A DNA stretch of 10,001 nucleotides from an uncultured Faecalibacterium sp. (GCA_900540455.1 UQGD01000052.1:1-10001); one strand, 5' to 3'. Positions 1 through 6,384 are shown, counted from the stretch's first letter. Notes: generated by a model not told the origin, from the sequence alone. Made by a program: numbers and translations.

Positions 1-55
1 CCTCTCCGTCACGGCTATGCCGTGCCACCTCTCCCGAAAGGGAGAGGCTTTGGCA
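1..55 (-). repeat. Structured palindromic repeat, copy A (truncated by window edge)
   Basis: Read on the minus strand the element begins TGCCAAAG (55-48). It then forms an 8-bp hairpin (GGGAGAGG 40-47 with CCTCTCCC 28-35, tetraloop 36-39), then a second hairpin (CACGGC 10-15, loop TAT, GCCGTG 19-24), and ends in GACGGAGAGG. The CCTCTCC at 1-7 repeats that at 28-34, so the GGAGAGG arm could pair with either. It shares its frame with copy B (129-179) in opposite orientation and with copy C at the right end. It resembles REP/BIME-type intergenic repeats; no coding potential is credible. The true left boundary lies outside the window. Confidence 0.75.
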
Positions 56-128
56 GGGGCGGAAAGTTTACAGCTTAACGGCAGACTTCTTTTTATCGTT
101 AAATAGTGAGGACGAGACCTGCCGGTTT

Positions 129-179
129 TGCCAAAGGCTCGCCCTTCGGGAGAGCTGTCGCCGCAGGCGACTGAGAGGG
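129..179 (+). repeat. Structured palindromic repeat, copy B (inverted relative to copy A)
   Basis: The element starts with the same TGCCAAAG (129-136) as copy A. A hairpin follows (GCTCGCCC 137-144 with GGGAGAGC 148-155, one internal mismatch, loop TTC), then a hairpin of different sequence (GTCGCC 157-162, loop GCA, GGCGAC 166-171), and TGAGAGGG to close. The flanking frame is shared with copy A while the inner hairpin differs but stays perfectly paired. A and B face away from each other across about 73 bp (56-128), so their TGCCAAAG ends form an inverted repeat around that spacer. Confidence 0.75.
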
Positions 180-240
180 TTCGTCTCGAAATCCTCCTCC
201 CGGACTGTCTTTACAAAAAAACAGCGAGCCTATCCTATGC

Positions 241-269
241 AAAAATTGACTGGCGAGGATTCGCCAGTC
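241..269 (-). terminator. Rho-independent terminator downstream of recG
   Basis: A perfect 9-bp stem (GACTGGCGA 248-256 with TCGCCAGTC 261-269, loop GGAT) is followed on the minus strand by AATTTTT (247-241). It lies 60 bp past the recG stop codon, in the right orientation to end that transcript. Confidence 0.75.
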
Positions 270-287
270 GTGTGAAAAGCTTTTTGC

Positions 288-311
288 CCCGCTTTTTCTC
301 GAAAAAGCGGG
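288..311 (-). terminator. Hairpin just downstream of recG, possible first terminator
   Basis: Nearly uninterrupted 11-bp palindrome (CCCGCTTTTTC 288-298 with GAAAAAGCGGG 301-311). It sits 18 bp past the recG stop. On the minus strand the stem is followed by GGC and a short A/T-rich run rather than a clean T tract, so it may act as a 3'-end stabilising hairpin in front of the stronger terminator at 241-269. Confidence 0.5.
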
Positions 312-329
312 AAGACCTCCGTAAAAATA

Positions 330-2390
330 TCAATTCATCGCCCCGGCTTTGTCAAACATCTGCTGCACCTGAGTGCGGAGCAGGGTGTGGTCCGGGGCGG
401 TCAGCTGCGGGTCCTGTGCCAGGATGTCTGCAGCTTCGGCTTGGGCAGCGTGCAGGGTCCGGGTATCGTTCATCAGGTCTGCGATCTGCAGGGAGGGCAG
501 GCCGTGCTGTCGGCTGCCAAAAAAATCACCGGGACCGCGGTTTTCCAGGTCATACTGGGCCACGGCAAATCCATCGGTGGTGGTACAGAGGAAGTGCAGC
601 CGCTGGCGCACAGCTTCCCCCTCATGGTCGCTGACCAGGAAACACCAGCTCTCGGCAGCGCCGCGGCCCACCCGTCCCCGCAGCTGATGCAGGGCGCTGA
701 GGCCGTAGCGCTCGGCGTTTTCAATGACCATGACACTGGCGTTGGGCACGTCCACGCCCACCTCGATGACGGTGGTGGAGACCAGGGCATCCAGTTTTCC
801 TTCTTTGAAATCCTGCATCACGGCGGCTTTTTCCTTGGGTTTGAGCTTGCCGTGCATCAGTCCGACCCGGCGGTTTGGCAGCAGAGGTTTGGCGACCTGC
901 TCATAATAGCCCTTTACAGCCTTGAGCGCAGCATCCGGGCTGTCCTCAATGGCGGGGCACACCAGATAGACCTGACGCCCGCGGCCGATCTCTGTGTCCA
1001 GAAAATGATACAGATCCGCCCGTTTTTTGCCGGTAATGGCCCGGGTCTTGACCGGGGTGCGGCCGGGGGGCAATTCGTCCAGCAGGGAGATGTCCAGGTC
1101 CCCGTAGATCAAAAGCCCCAGAGTCCGGGGGATGGGGGTGGCGCTCATCACCAACAGGTGGGGGTTGACCGCCTTTTCGGCCAGCATACCCCGCTGCCGC
1201 ACGCCAAAGCGGTGCTGTTCGTCAATGACAGCCAGGCCCAGGCGGGCAAATTCCACTCCGCCCCCCAGGATGGCATGGGTGCCGACCACACAGTCCGCTT
1301 GGTCGTCCCGGATGGCAGCCAAGGTGGTGCGCCGGGCGGCGGCCTTCATGCCGCCGGTCAAAAGCGCCACCCGCATCCCAAAGGGAGCCAGCATCCGGTT
1401 CAGGCTTTCGGCGTGCTGTGTGGCCAGGATCTCGGTGGGGGCCAGCAGAGCGGCCTGGTATCCGCTGCGGATGCAGGCCCAGATGGCGGCAGCAGCCACC
1501 AGGGTCTTGCCGCTGCCCACATCCCCTTGCAGCAGGCGGTTCATGGCATGCTGCCCGCTCATATCCGCTAAGATCTCGGTCACGGCGCGGCGCTGTGCTC
1601 CGGTGGGGGCAAAGGGCAGACTCTCCCAAAAGGGGGCGGGGTCGATAAGACGCATGGGCGCGCCGGTATCTGCTGCGCCCCGGCTCTTCATACAGCCGAT
1701 GCCCAGCTGCAGCACCAGCAGTTCCTCGTAGATCAGGCGGCGGCGGGCGGCGGCAGCCTGTTCCGGGCTGGCGGGACAATGGATGGCCCGCACGGCATCG
1801 GCTTTGTCCGGCAGACGGTATTTGCGGCGCATCTCGGCGGGCAGAGGGTCTGCCAACAGCTCCGCATGGGGGAGCAGCTGCTGGATGCAGCGGGCGATCA
1901 CGGTGCTGGAAAGCCCCTCGGTCTGCGGGTAGACGGCTTCCAGGGGGGCGGCTGTGATCTGAGCGGCGGTGCGCACCTGGGGGTTGACCATCTGGCGGCG
2001 CAGCATACCGCCGGTAAGCAGGCCCTGAAAGAAATATTCCTGCCCGATCTCCAGTTTCTTGATCGCATAGGGGTTATTGAACCAGGTGACCTCCAGGGTG
2101 GATACGCCGTCGCCCGCTGTCAGCCGTTCCATCTGCCGGCCGCCGGGCAGCATACGCCCCCCCAGTTTTGCATACACCTCTGCCTTGACGACACATTCGG
2201 TCTCAGCGGGGGCTTGTGCAATGGAGTAGGGCTGTGTAAAATCAACATACCGACGTGGGTAGTGGCACAGGAGATCGGCCAAAGTCAGGATGCCCAGCTT
2301 TTCAAAGCGCTGAGCGGTCTTGGGGCCGACCCCTTTCAGATAGCGCACCGGAGTATCCGGTGCAAGGGTAGAGCAGTTCTCCTCCGGCAT
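330..2390 (-). CDS. recG: ATP-dependent DNA helicase RecG
   Basis: RecG is a superfamily 2 double-stranded DNA translocase that remodels stalled replication forks and branched recombination intermediates. The 686-residue product matches the usual length of about 680-700. An N-terminal wedge/OB-fold region (about residues 10-150) begins with the helix-hairpin-helix-like LKGVGPKTAQRFEKLGI. The helicase core follows: Walker A GDVGSGKT at 289-296, DEQH box DEQHRFG at 390-396, motif III SATPIPRT at 416-423, and the motif VI region QLRGRVGRG at 569-577. The ATG at 2390 has an AAAGGAGG ribosome binding site (2406-2399) eight bases upstream. The gene has its own promoter (2424-2452) and terminator hairpins (241-311), so it appears monocistronic. 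No key residue looks damaged. Confidence 0.97.
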   Translation of the reverse strand: MPEENCSTLAPDTPVRYLKGVGPKTAQRFEKLGILTLADLLCHYPRRYVDFTQPYSIAQAPAETECVVKAEVYAKLGGRMLPGGRQMERLTAGDGVSTLEVTWFNNPYAIKKLEIGQEYFFQGLLTGGMLRRQMVNPQVRTAAQITAAPLEAVYPQTEGLSSTVIARCIQQLLPHAELLADPLPAEMRRKYRLPDKADAVRAIHCPASPEQAAAARRRLIYEELLVLQLGIGCMKSRGAADTGAPMRLIDPAPFWESLPFAPTGAQRRAVTEILADMSGQHAMNRLLQGDVGSGKTLVAAAAIWACIRSGYQAALLAPTEILATQHAESLNRMLAPFGMRVALLTGGMKAAARRTTLAAIRDDQADCVVGTHAILGGGVEFARLGLAVIDEQHRFGVRQRGMLAEKAVNPHLLVMSATPIPRTLGLLIYGDLDISLLDELPPGRTPVKTRAITGKKRADLYHFLDTEIGRGRQVYLVCPAIEDSPDAALKAVKGYYEQVAKPLLPNRRVGLMHGKLKPKEKAAVMQDFKEGKLDALVSTTVIEVGVDVPNASVMVIENAERYGLSALHQLRGRVGRGAAESWCFLVSDHEGEAVRQRLHFLCTTTDGFAVAQYDLENRGPGDFFGSRQHGLPSLQIADLMNDTRTLHAAQAEAADILAQDPQLTAPDHTLLRTQVQQMFDKAGAMN

Positions 2391-2423
2391 GGGCGGGGCC
2401 TCCTTTCAGGGGGTGATGGAGCC

Positions 2424-2452
2424 ATTGTAGCACGTTGGAGGTGTGGTTGCAA
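2424..2452 (-). promoter_or_regulatory. Predicted SigA promoter of recG
   Basis: Reading the minus strand, TTGCAA (2452-2447), a 17-bp spacer, then TACAAT (2429-2424) preceded by TG in extended -10 position. The predicted start near 2417 leaves a leader of about 27 bases before the recG ATG, with the Shine-Dalgarno inside it. Sequence match only. Confidence 0.65.
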
Positions 2453-2551
2453 CAAAACTTACAGCATAAGTGGAATCATAACCATTCCTGTGATAAATTG
2501 GCTGTAATATATGTGGCAGCCTGTGCAAAGCAGGACCGGCTGCTGACCGGT

Positions 2552-2671
2552 ATTTCAGTGGGGCTGACCCCGGCAGTAATAGGGGAGAGCTTGGACGATG
2601 CGCTGAAACGGGCGGACAAGGCATTGGATCGCTCGAAGGAAAAGGGCAAGAACTGTTATACCGTGGAATAA
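2552..2671 (+). pseudogene. Relic of a GGDEF (diguanylate cyclase) domain C-terminus
   Basis: The open frame at 2435-2671 encodes 78 residues. Its last 39 or so match the end of a GGDEF domain: ISVGLTPA, then ESLDDALKRADKAL, then a KEKGKN motif before the stop. This corresponds to the family's final beta strand (SIGVA), the helix with RADxALYxAK, and the KGRN turn. The catalytic GGDEF loop, the substrate-binding part and everything upstream are missing. The first half of the frame (MEVWLQQNLQ...) resembles nothing I recognise and contains the recG promoter on the other strand. There is no convincing ribosome binding site. I read it as a decayed fragment of a cyclic-di-GMP synthase gene, its stop codon directly against a strong terminator. 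A functional small protein is possible but unlikely. Confidence 0.65.
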
Positions 2672-2712
2672 ACAAGACCGGGGATGTGGATAACATCCCC
2701 GGTCTTGTTTTG
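2671..2712 (+). terminator. Strong rho-independent terminator behind the GGDEF relic
   Basis: Perfect 17-bp stem (2671-2687 with 2693-2709, loop GGATA) ending in a TTGTTTTG tail on the plus strand. It starts at the last base of the relic's stop codon, which suggests it was the terminator of the once intact GGDEF gene. It may also block antisense read-through into the tRNA operon. Confidence 0.85.
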
Positions 2713-2725
2713 TGCTTGCAGAGAT

Positions 2726-2759
2726 AAAAACAAAAAGCCCCAGACCGAAGTCCAGGGCT
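2726..2759 (-). terminator. Terminator of the tRNA-Gly/tRNA-Cys operon
   Basis: On the minus strand, a 10-bp stem (AGCCCTGGAC 2759-2750 with GTCTGGGGCT 2745-2736, two G-U pairs) closes a TTCG tetraloop and is followed by TTTTTGTTTTT. It begins 4 bases after the CCA end of tRNA-Cys. Confidence 0.88.
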
Positions 2760-2763
2760 GTTT

Positions 2764-2838
2764 TGGAGGTGGCGACCAGATTTGAACTGGTGAATAAAGG
2801 TTTTGCAGACCTTTGCCTTACCACTTGGCCACGCCACC
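2764..2838 (-). tRNA. tRNA-Cys (GCA)
   Basis: Full cloverleaf on the minus strand: acceptor GGTGGCG/CGCCACC, D stem GCC/GGC, anticodon stem AAGGT/ACCTT with loop CTGCAAA (anticodon GCA), T stem ACCAG/CTGGT with loop TTCAAAT. The discriminator is U73, the identity base for cysteine tRNA, and CCA is encoded (2766-2764). It is the second gene of an operon, 27 bp after tRNA-Gly. Confidence 0.97.
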
Positions 2839-2865
2839 AAGACGGGAGTGATATTTCGCTCCCTA

Positions 2866-2941
2866 TGGAGCGGCCGACGAGGCTCGAACTCGCTACCTCC
2901 ACCTTGGCAAGGTGGCGCTCTACCAGATGAGCTACGGCCGC
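2866..2941 (-). tRNA. tRNA-Gly (GCC)
   Basis: Full cloverleaf on the minus strand: acceptor GCGGCCG/CGGCCGC, anticodon loop TGCCAAG within CACCT/GGTG-type pairing (anticodon GCC), T arm with GTTCGAG, discriminator U and encoded CCA (2868-2866). First gene of the Gly-Cys tRNA operon, about 44 bases after the -10 hexamer of its promoter. Confidence 0.97.
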
Positions 2942-2984
2942 ATATCCATTGTGGCGTGCCGGGCATCACCCGGCGACGTCGATT

Positions 2985-3013
2985 ATTATACCGCAAGCTT
3001 TGCCTGTTGTCAA
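2985..3013 (-). promoter_or_regulatory. Consensus SigA promoter of the tRNA-Gly/Cys operon
   Basis: On the minus strand TTGACA (3013-3008), a 17-bp spacer and TATAAT (2990-2985): an exact match to consensus in both hexamers. Upstream (3014-3035) is A/T-rich like an UP element. The sequence from the -10 into the leader (TATAATAATCGACGTCGCC) is nearly identical to that at the tRNA-Ala promoter. A short leader hairpin (GCCGGG 2958-2963 with CCCGGC 2969-2974) lies before the mature tRNA. Confidence 0.9.
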
Positions 3014-3083
3014 CTACAAATTTAAAATTTTTGTCGGGTTGTCTGCAATGTCGGTTTTTTTCCACACCACAGGTTTGAAAATA

Positions 3084-3112
3084 TTGCAATCCAACTGGAA
3101 AGCCGATATAAT
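3084..3112 (+). promoter_or_regulatory. Predicted SigA promoter of nfnAB
   Basis: TTGCAA (3084-3089), a 17-bp spacer and a perfect TATAAT (3107-3112). It diverges from the tRNA promoter with about 70 bp between the -35 boxes. The predicted start near 3119 gives a leader of about 95 bases containing a 7-bp hairpin (CTGCACA 3154-3160 with TGTGCAG 3169-3175, 8-base loop). No attenuator T tract follows the hairpin. Confidence 0.75.
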
Positions 3113-3199
3113 AATAAGTGATAAACTGTCGCGCACTCGCAAGCGGCGTGTGTCTGCACACTGTGTTTTGTGCAGGGAGAGTTTGGGAATACACAAGTA

Positions 3200-3206
3200 A
3201 AAGGAG
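3200..3206 (+). promoter_or_regulatory. Ribosome binding site fixing the nfnA start
   Basis: AAAGGAG eight bases before the ATG at 3215. An in-frame GTG at 3170 would add 15 residues but has no such site and would place the Shine-Dalgarno inside the coding sequence. Confidence 0.8.
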
Positions 3207-3214
3207 CAACCGCA

Positions 3215-4057
3215 ATGTATCAAATCATCGAAAAGGTCGCGCTGAACCCCACCGTGGTCAAGATGTCGATCCAGGCGCCGTTGATTGCCAAAAAGGCACT
3301 GCCGGGCCAGTTCATCATCGTGCGCCCGTTTGAAGACAGCGAGCGCATCCCCCTGACTGTGGCCGGTTACGACCGGGAAAAGGGCACTGTAGATATCATT
3401 TTCCAGATCGTGGGCGGCACCACCATGGAGCTGAACCGGCTGAATGTCGGCGACTGCGTCCATGACTTTGTTGGTCCTCTGGGCCGCGCCACCGAGACCG
3501 AAGGCCTGAAAAAGGTCTGCGTAGTAGGCGGCGGCGTAGGCTGCGCCATTGCGCTGCCGGTGGCCCGTGCTCTGCATGAACAGGGCTGTGTAGTCCACAG
3601 CGTGATCGGCTTCCGCAACAAGGATCTTCTGATCCTGGAGGACGAGTTCCGTGCCTGCAGCGAGGAACTGCGGGTGATGACCGACGACGGCAGCTACGGC
3701 ACCAAGGGTGTTGTGACCGCCGCCCTGGAGGATCTGGTGGCCGCCGGCAACCAGTACGATGAAGTGATCACCATCGGACCGCTGATCATGATGAAATTTG
3801 TGGTAAAGACCTGCCAGAAGCACGGTCTGAAGAGCGTCGTCTCCATGAACCCCATCATGATCGATGGCACCGGCATGTGCGGCGGCTGCCGCCTGACCGT
3901 GGGCGGGCAGACCAAGTTTGCCTGCGTGGACGGCCCCGACTTTGACGGCGACCTGGTGGATTTTGACGAGGCAATGGCCCGCAGCGGCATGTACCGCCCC
4001 TTTGAGGCCCACGCCCGGGAGGAATCCTGCAATCTGTTCAACCAGGAGGTAAAGTAA
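3215..4057 (+). CDS. nfnA: NfnA-like subunit of NADH-dependent ferredoxin:NADP+ oxidoreductase (FAD/NAD and [2Fe-2S] protein)
   Basis: This 280-residue protein belongs to the ferredoxin-NADP reductase/dihydroorotate dehydrogenase electron-transfer family. An FAD-binding barrel (about 1-98) carries GQF (31-33) and RIPLTVAGYD (44-53). A nucleotide-binding domain follows, with the glycine-rich VVGGGVGCAIALPVARAL (103-120). The C-terminal iron-sulfur segment has Cys222, Cys225 and Cys237; NfnA's [2Fe-2S] cluster is known to use an Asp as fourth ligand, and Asp217 is a candidate. In the characterised complex NfnA handles NADH and passes electrons to NfnB in flavin-based bifurcation; it is cytosolic. 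nfnB starts one base after the stop, so the two are almost certainly co-translated. Closely related annotations are sulfide dehydrogenase subunit SudB and PyrK-like protein; pairing with a GltA-like partner rather than PyrD favours NfnA. Confidence 0.88.
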   Translation: MYQIIEKVALNPTVVKMSIQAPLIAKKALPGQFIIVRPFEDSERIPLTVAGYDREKGTVDIIFQIVGGTTMELNRLNVGDCVHDFVGPLGRATETEGLKKVCVVGGGVGCAIALPVARALHEQGCVVHSVIGFRNKDLLILEDEFRACSEELRVMTDDGSYGTKGVVTAALEDLVAAGNQYDEVITIGPLIMMKFVVKTCQKHGLKSVVSMNPIMIDGTGMCGGCRLTVGGQTKFACVDGPDFDGDLVDFDEAMARSGMYRPFEAHAREESCNLFNQEVK

Positions 4058-4058
4058 G

Positions 4059-5453
4059 ATGGCTTTCAATATGGACCCCAAAAAGTGCCCGATGCCCACC
4101 CAGGACCCCAATGTCCGTAACAAAAACTTTGACGAGGTGGCTCTGGGCTACACCGCAGAGATGGCCATCAACGAGGCTAAGCGCTGCATCCACTGCAAAA
4201 ACAAGCCCTGCCAGGACGGCTGCCCGGTAGGCATCAACATCCCTGATTTTATCGCACAGGTGGCTGAGGGCGACTTTGAAGCCGCTTACCAGGTCATCGC
4301 ACGGGACTCCGCACTGCCCGCCGTCTGCGGCCGTGTCTGCCCCCAGGAGACCCAGTGTGAGGGCAAGTGCACCCGCGGCATCAAGAACGAGCCGGTGGCC
4401 ATTGGCCGTCTGGAGCGTTTTGTGGCAGACTGGCACCGGGAGAATGTCCACACTGCCCCCATCGTCCCCGCCCCCAATGGTCATAAAGTGGCCATCATCG
4501 GCGCTGGCCCTGCCGGCCTGACCGCCGCCGGCGACCTGGCCAAGCTGGGCTACAAGGTCACCGTGTACGAGGCACTGCATGTGGCTGGCGGCGTGCTGAT
4601 GTACGGCATCCCGGAGTTCCGTCTGCCCAAGGCCATCGTCCAGCAGGAGATCGACGGCCTGAAGAAGATGGGCGTGGACTTTGAGTGCAATATGGTCATC
4701 GGCAAGGTGCTGACCATTGACGAGCTGATGGGCGAGTACGGCTACGAGGCCGTGTTCGTAGGCTCCGGCGCTGGCCTGCCCCGCTTTATGGGCATCCCCG
4801 GCGAGAGCCTGAACGGCGTGTACTCTGCCAACGAGTTCCTGACCCGTTCCAACCTGATGAAGGCTTATCTGCCCACCAGCCACACCCCCATCCGCACCGG
4901 CAGCAAGGTCGCTGTTGTGGGCGGCGGCAACGTGGCCATGGACGCTGCCCGCAGCGCCCTGCGTCTGGGTGCAGAGACCGTTTACATCGTTTACCGCCGT
5001 GGCATGGCCGAGCTGCCTGCCCGTCTGGAAGAAGTTGAGCACGCCGAGGAAGAGGGCATCGTCTTTAAGACCCTGTGCAACCCGGTCTCCATCCAGGGCG
5101 GCGATGACGGGTTTGTAAAGTCCATCACCTGCATCGAGATGGAGCTGGGCGAGCCGGATGAGTCTGGCCGCCGCCGTCCCATCGAGAAGAAGGGCAGCGA
5201 GTTCACGCTGGATGTAGACACCGTGATCATGAGCCTGGGCACCAGCCCCAACCCGCTGATCCGCTCCACCACCCCGGGTCTGGAGACCAACCGCCACGGC
5301 TGCATCGTCACCGCTGGCGACGACGGCAAGACCAGCCGCGAGGGTGTGTATGCCGGCGGCGACGCTGTGACCGGCGCCGCTACCGTCATCAAAGCCATGG
5401 GCGCAGGCAAGGCTGCTGCCAAGGCCATTGACGAGTACATCCGCAGCAAATAA
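4059..5453 (+). CDS. nfnB: NfnB-like subunit (GltA/GltD-type NADPH flavoprotein with two [4Fe-4S] sites)
   Basis: The 464-residue protein has the length and order of the glutamate synthase small-subunit family. An N-terminal cysteine domain carries Cys43, Cys46, Cys51, Cys55 and Cys90, Cys94, Cys100, Cys104, which fit two [4Fe-4S] clusters. A first Rossmann fold binds FAD (GAGPAG 148-153), a second binds NADPH (GGGNVAMD 288-295), and the FAD fold closes with YAGGD (431-435). In NfnAB complexes this subunit carries the bifurcating FAD: two NADPH reduce one ferredoxin and one NAD+, or the reverse. Such proteins are often annotated as glutamate synthase subunit GltA, but no large GltB subunit is nearby and nfnA directly precedes it. 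AGGAGGT (4044-4050) is eight bases before the ATG. A terminator follows the stop codon. Confidence 0.9.
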   Translation: MAFNMDPKKCPMPTQDPNVRNKNFDEVALGYTAEMAINEAKRCIHCKNKPCQDGCPVGINIPDFIAQVAEGDFEAAYQVIARDSALPAVCGRVCPQETQCEGKCTRGIKNEPVAIGRLERFVADWHRENVHTAPIVPAPNGHKVAIIGAGPAGLTAAGDLAKLGYKVTVYEALHVAGGVLMYGIPEFRLPKAIVQQEIDGLKKMGVDFECNMVIGKVLTIDELMGEYGYEAVFVGSGAGLPRFMGIPGESLNGVYSANEFLTRSNLMKAYLPTSHTPIRTGSKVAVVGGGNVAMDAARSALRLGAETVYIVYRRGMAELPARLEEVEHAEEEGIVFKTLCNPVSIQGGDDGFVKSITCIEMELGEPDESGRRRPIEKKGSEFTLDVDTVIMSLGTSPNPLIRSTTPGLETNRHGCIVTAGDDGKTSREGVYAGGDAVTGAATVIKAMGAGKAAAKAIDEYIRSK

Positions 5454-5462
5454 GATTTCAAT

Positions 5463-5497
5463 GGGCGCTGCCGCAGGGCAGCGCCCGTTTCTTGTTT
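5463..5497 (+). terminator. Terminator of nfnAB
   Basis: Perfect 10-bp G/C-rich stem (GGGCGCTGCC 5463-5472 with GGCAGCGCCC 5477-5486, loop GCAG) followed by GTTTCTTGTTT. It lies 10 bp after the nfnB stop codon. Confidence 0.88.
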
Positions 5498-5520
5498 CCC
5501 GGTCAGGGTTGTGTTACAAT
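5492..5520 (+). promoter_or_regulatory. Predicted SigA promoter of the TrmH-family methyltransferase gene
   Basis: TTGTTT (5492-5497), a 17-bp spacer and TACAAT (5515-5520) with TG one base upstream (extended -10). The -35 box lies in the T-rich tail of the nfnAB terminator. The predicted start near 5527 leaves a leader of about 30 bases. Confidence 0.6.
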
Positions 5521-5538
5521 GGTGTTATCTCGATACAG

Positions 5539-5544
5539 AGGAGG
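5539..5544 (+). promoter_or_regulatory. Ribosome binding site deciding the methyltransferase start
   Basis: AGGAGG lies twelve bases before the ATG at 5557 (an overlapping GGAG at 5543-5546 gives ten). The frame stays open upstream to 5428, but that extension would overlap nfnB and cross the terminator and promoter. Confidence 0.75.
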
Positions 5545-5556
5545 AGTTCCCACCTT

Positions 5557-6384
5557 ATGCCCAACATTATCCAGATCACCGACCTGGCCGCGCCAGAGCT
5601 GGACATCTACGCCCGCCTGACCCAGGCGCAGCTGCGCAACCGGCTGGAGCCGGAAAAGGGGGTCTTTATTGCGGAAAGCCCCAAGGTCATCTCCCGTGCG
5701 CTGGACGCCGGACTGCGTCCCCTGTCTCTTTTGATGGAGGAGCGGCAGATCACCGGTCCGGCCCGGCAGATCCTGGAACGGTGTGGTCAGGCCCCGGTAT
5801 ACACTGCCCCTCGGGAGGTCCTGGAATCTTTGACCGGCTACACCCTGACCCGTGGTGTGCTGTGCGCTTTCCCCCGCCCGGTGCTGCCGGACCCCGCCCA
5901 GCTGTGCAAAAACGCCACACGCATCGCTGTATTAGAGGGCGTGGTGGACTCCACCAACATTGGAGCCATCTTCCGCAGTGCTGCAGCATTGGGCATAGAC
6001 GCCGTGCTGACCACCCCCACTTGCTGCGACCCCTTGTGCCGCCGGGCGGTGCGGGTCAGCATGGGGACTGTGTTCCAAGTACCGTGGACGCAGATCGGCC
6101 ACACCGCCGCTGACTGGCCCGGCCCGGGCATGGAACAGCTGCGGGAGCTGGGTTTCCGTACAGCTGCTCTGGCGCTGAGCGACCGCTCGGTATCCATTGA
6201 CGACCCTGCCTTGACCGCAGAGCCCAAACTTGCTATCCTGCTGGGAACGGAGGGCGACGGCCTTGCAGCAGACACCATTGCCAGCTGCGACTATACCGTA
6301 AAGATCCCCATGTCCCATGGAGTGGATTCGCTGAATGTAGCCGCCGCCAGTGCCGTCGCCTTCTGGCAGCTGGGCCGGCACTGA
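5557..6384 (+). CDS. TrmH/SpoU-family RNA 2'-O-methyltransferase
   Basis: This 275-residue protein has the two parts of an SPOUT-class RNA ribose methyltransferase, which transfers a methyl group from S-adenosylmethionine to a 2'-hydroxyl of rRNA or tRNA. The N-terminal substrate-binding domain (about 15-105) contains the family signature GVFIAESPKVISRALDAG (35-52). The C-terminal knotted domain carries motif 1 (NIGAIFRSAAALG, 134-146, with catalytic-type Asn134 and Arg140), motif 2 (LLGTEGDGL, 228-236) and motif 3 (IPMSHGVDSLNVAAASAV, 250-267), which bind the cofactor in the trefoil knot. Length and domain order suit the RlmB/TsnR-like group; the exact target nucleotide cannot be read from sequence. 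It has its own promoter and terminator, so it appears monocistronic. Confidence 0.9.
   Translation: MPNIIQITDLAAPELDIYARLTQAQLRNRLEPEKGVFIAESPKVISRALDAGLRPLSLLMEERQITGPARQILERCGQAPVYTAPREVLESLTGYTLTRGVLCAFPRPVLPDPAQLCKNATRIAVLEGVVDSTNIGAIFRSAAALGIDAVLTTPTCCDPLCRRAVRVSMGTVFQVPWTQIGHTAADWPGPGMEQLRELGFRTAALALSDRSVSIDDPALTAEPKLAILLGTEGDGLAADTIASCDYTVKIPMSHGVDSLNVAAASAVAFWQLGRH

Noticed and set aside
128..634. Plus-strand open frame of 168 codons at the left end
   Set aside because: It consists of repeat copy B, the recG terminators and antisense of the recG 3' end.
387..1571. Plus-strand open frame of 394 codons opposite recG
   Set aside because: Antisense shadow of a well-supported helicase gene in G/C-rich DNA, with no domain similarity I recognise.
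2406..3215. Minus-strand open frame of 269 codons spanning the tRNA-Gly/Cys region
   Set aside because: Its predicted protein is a translation through two complete tRNA genes, two terminators and the tRNA promoter. Such frames are artefacts.
3014..5297. Two long minus-strand frames opposite nfnA and nfnB
   Set aside because: They mirror codon bias on the opposite strand and have low-complexity His/Ala/Gly-rich products; nfnA and nfnB are clear by motif.
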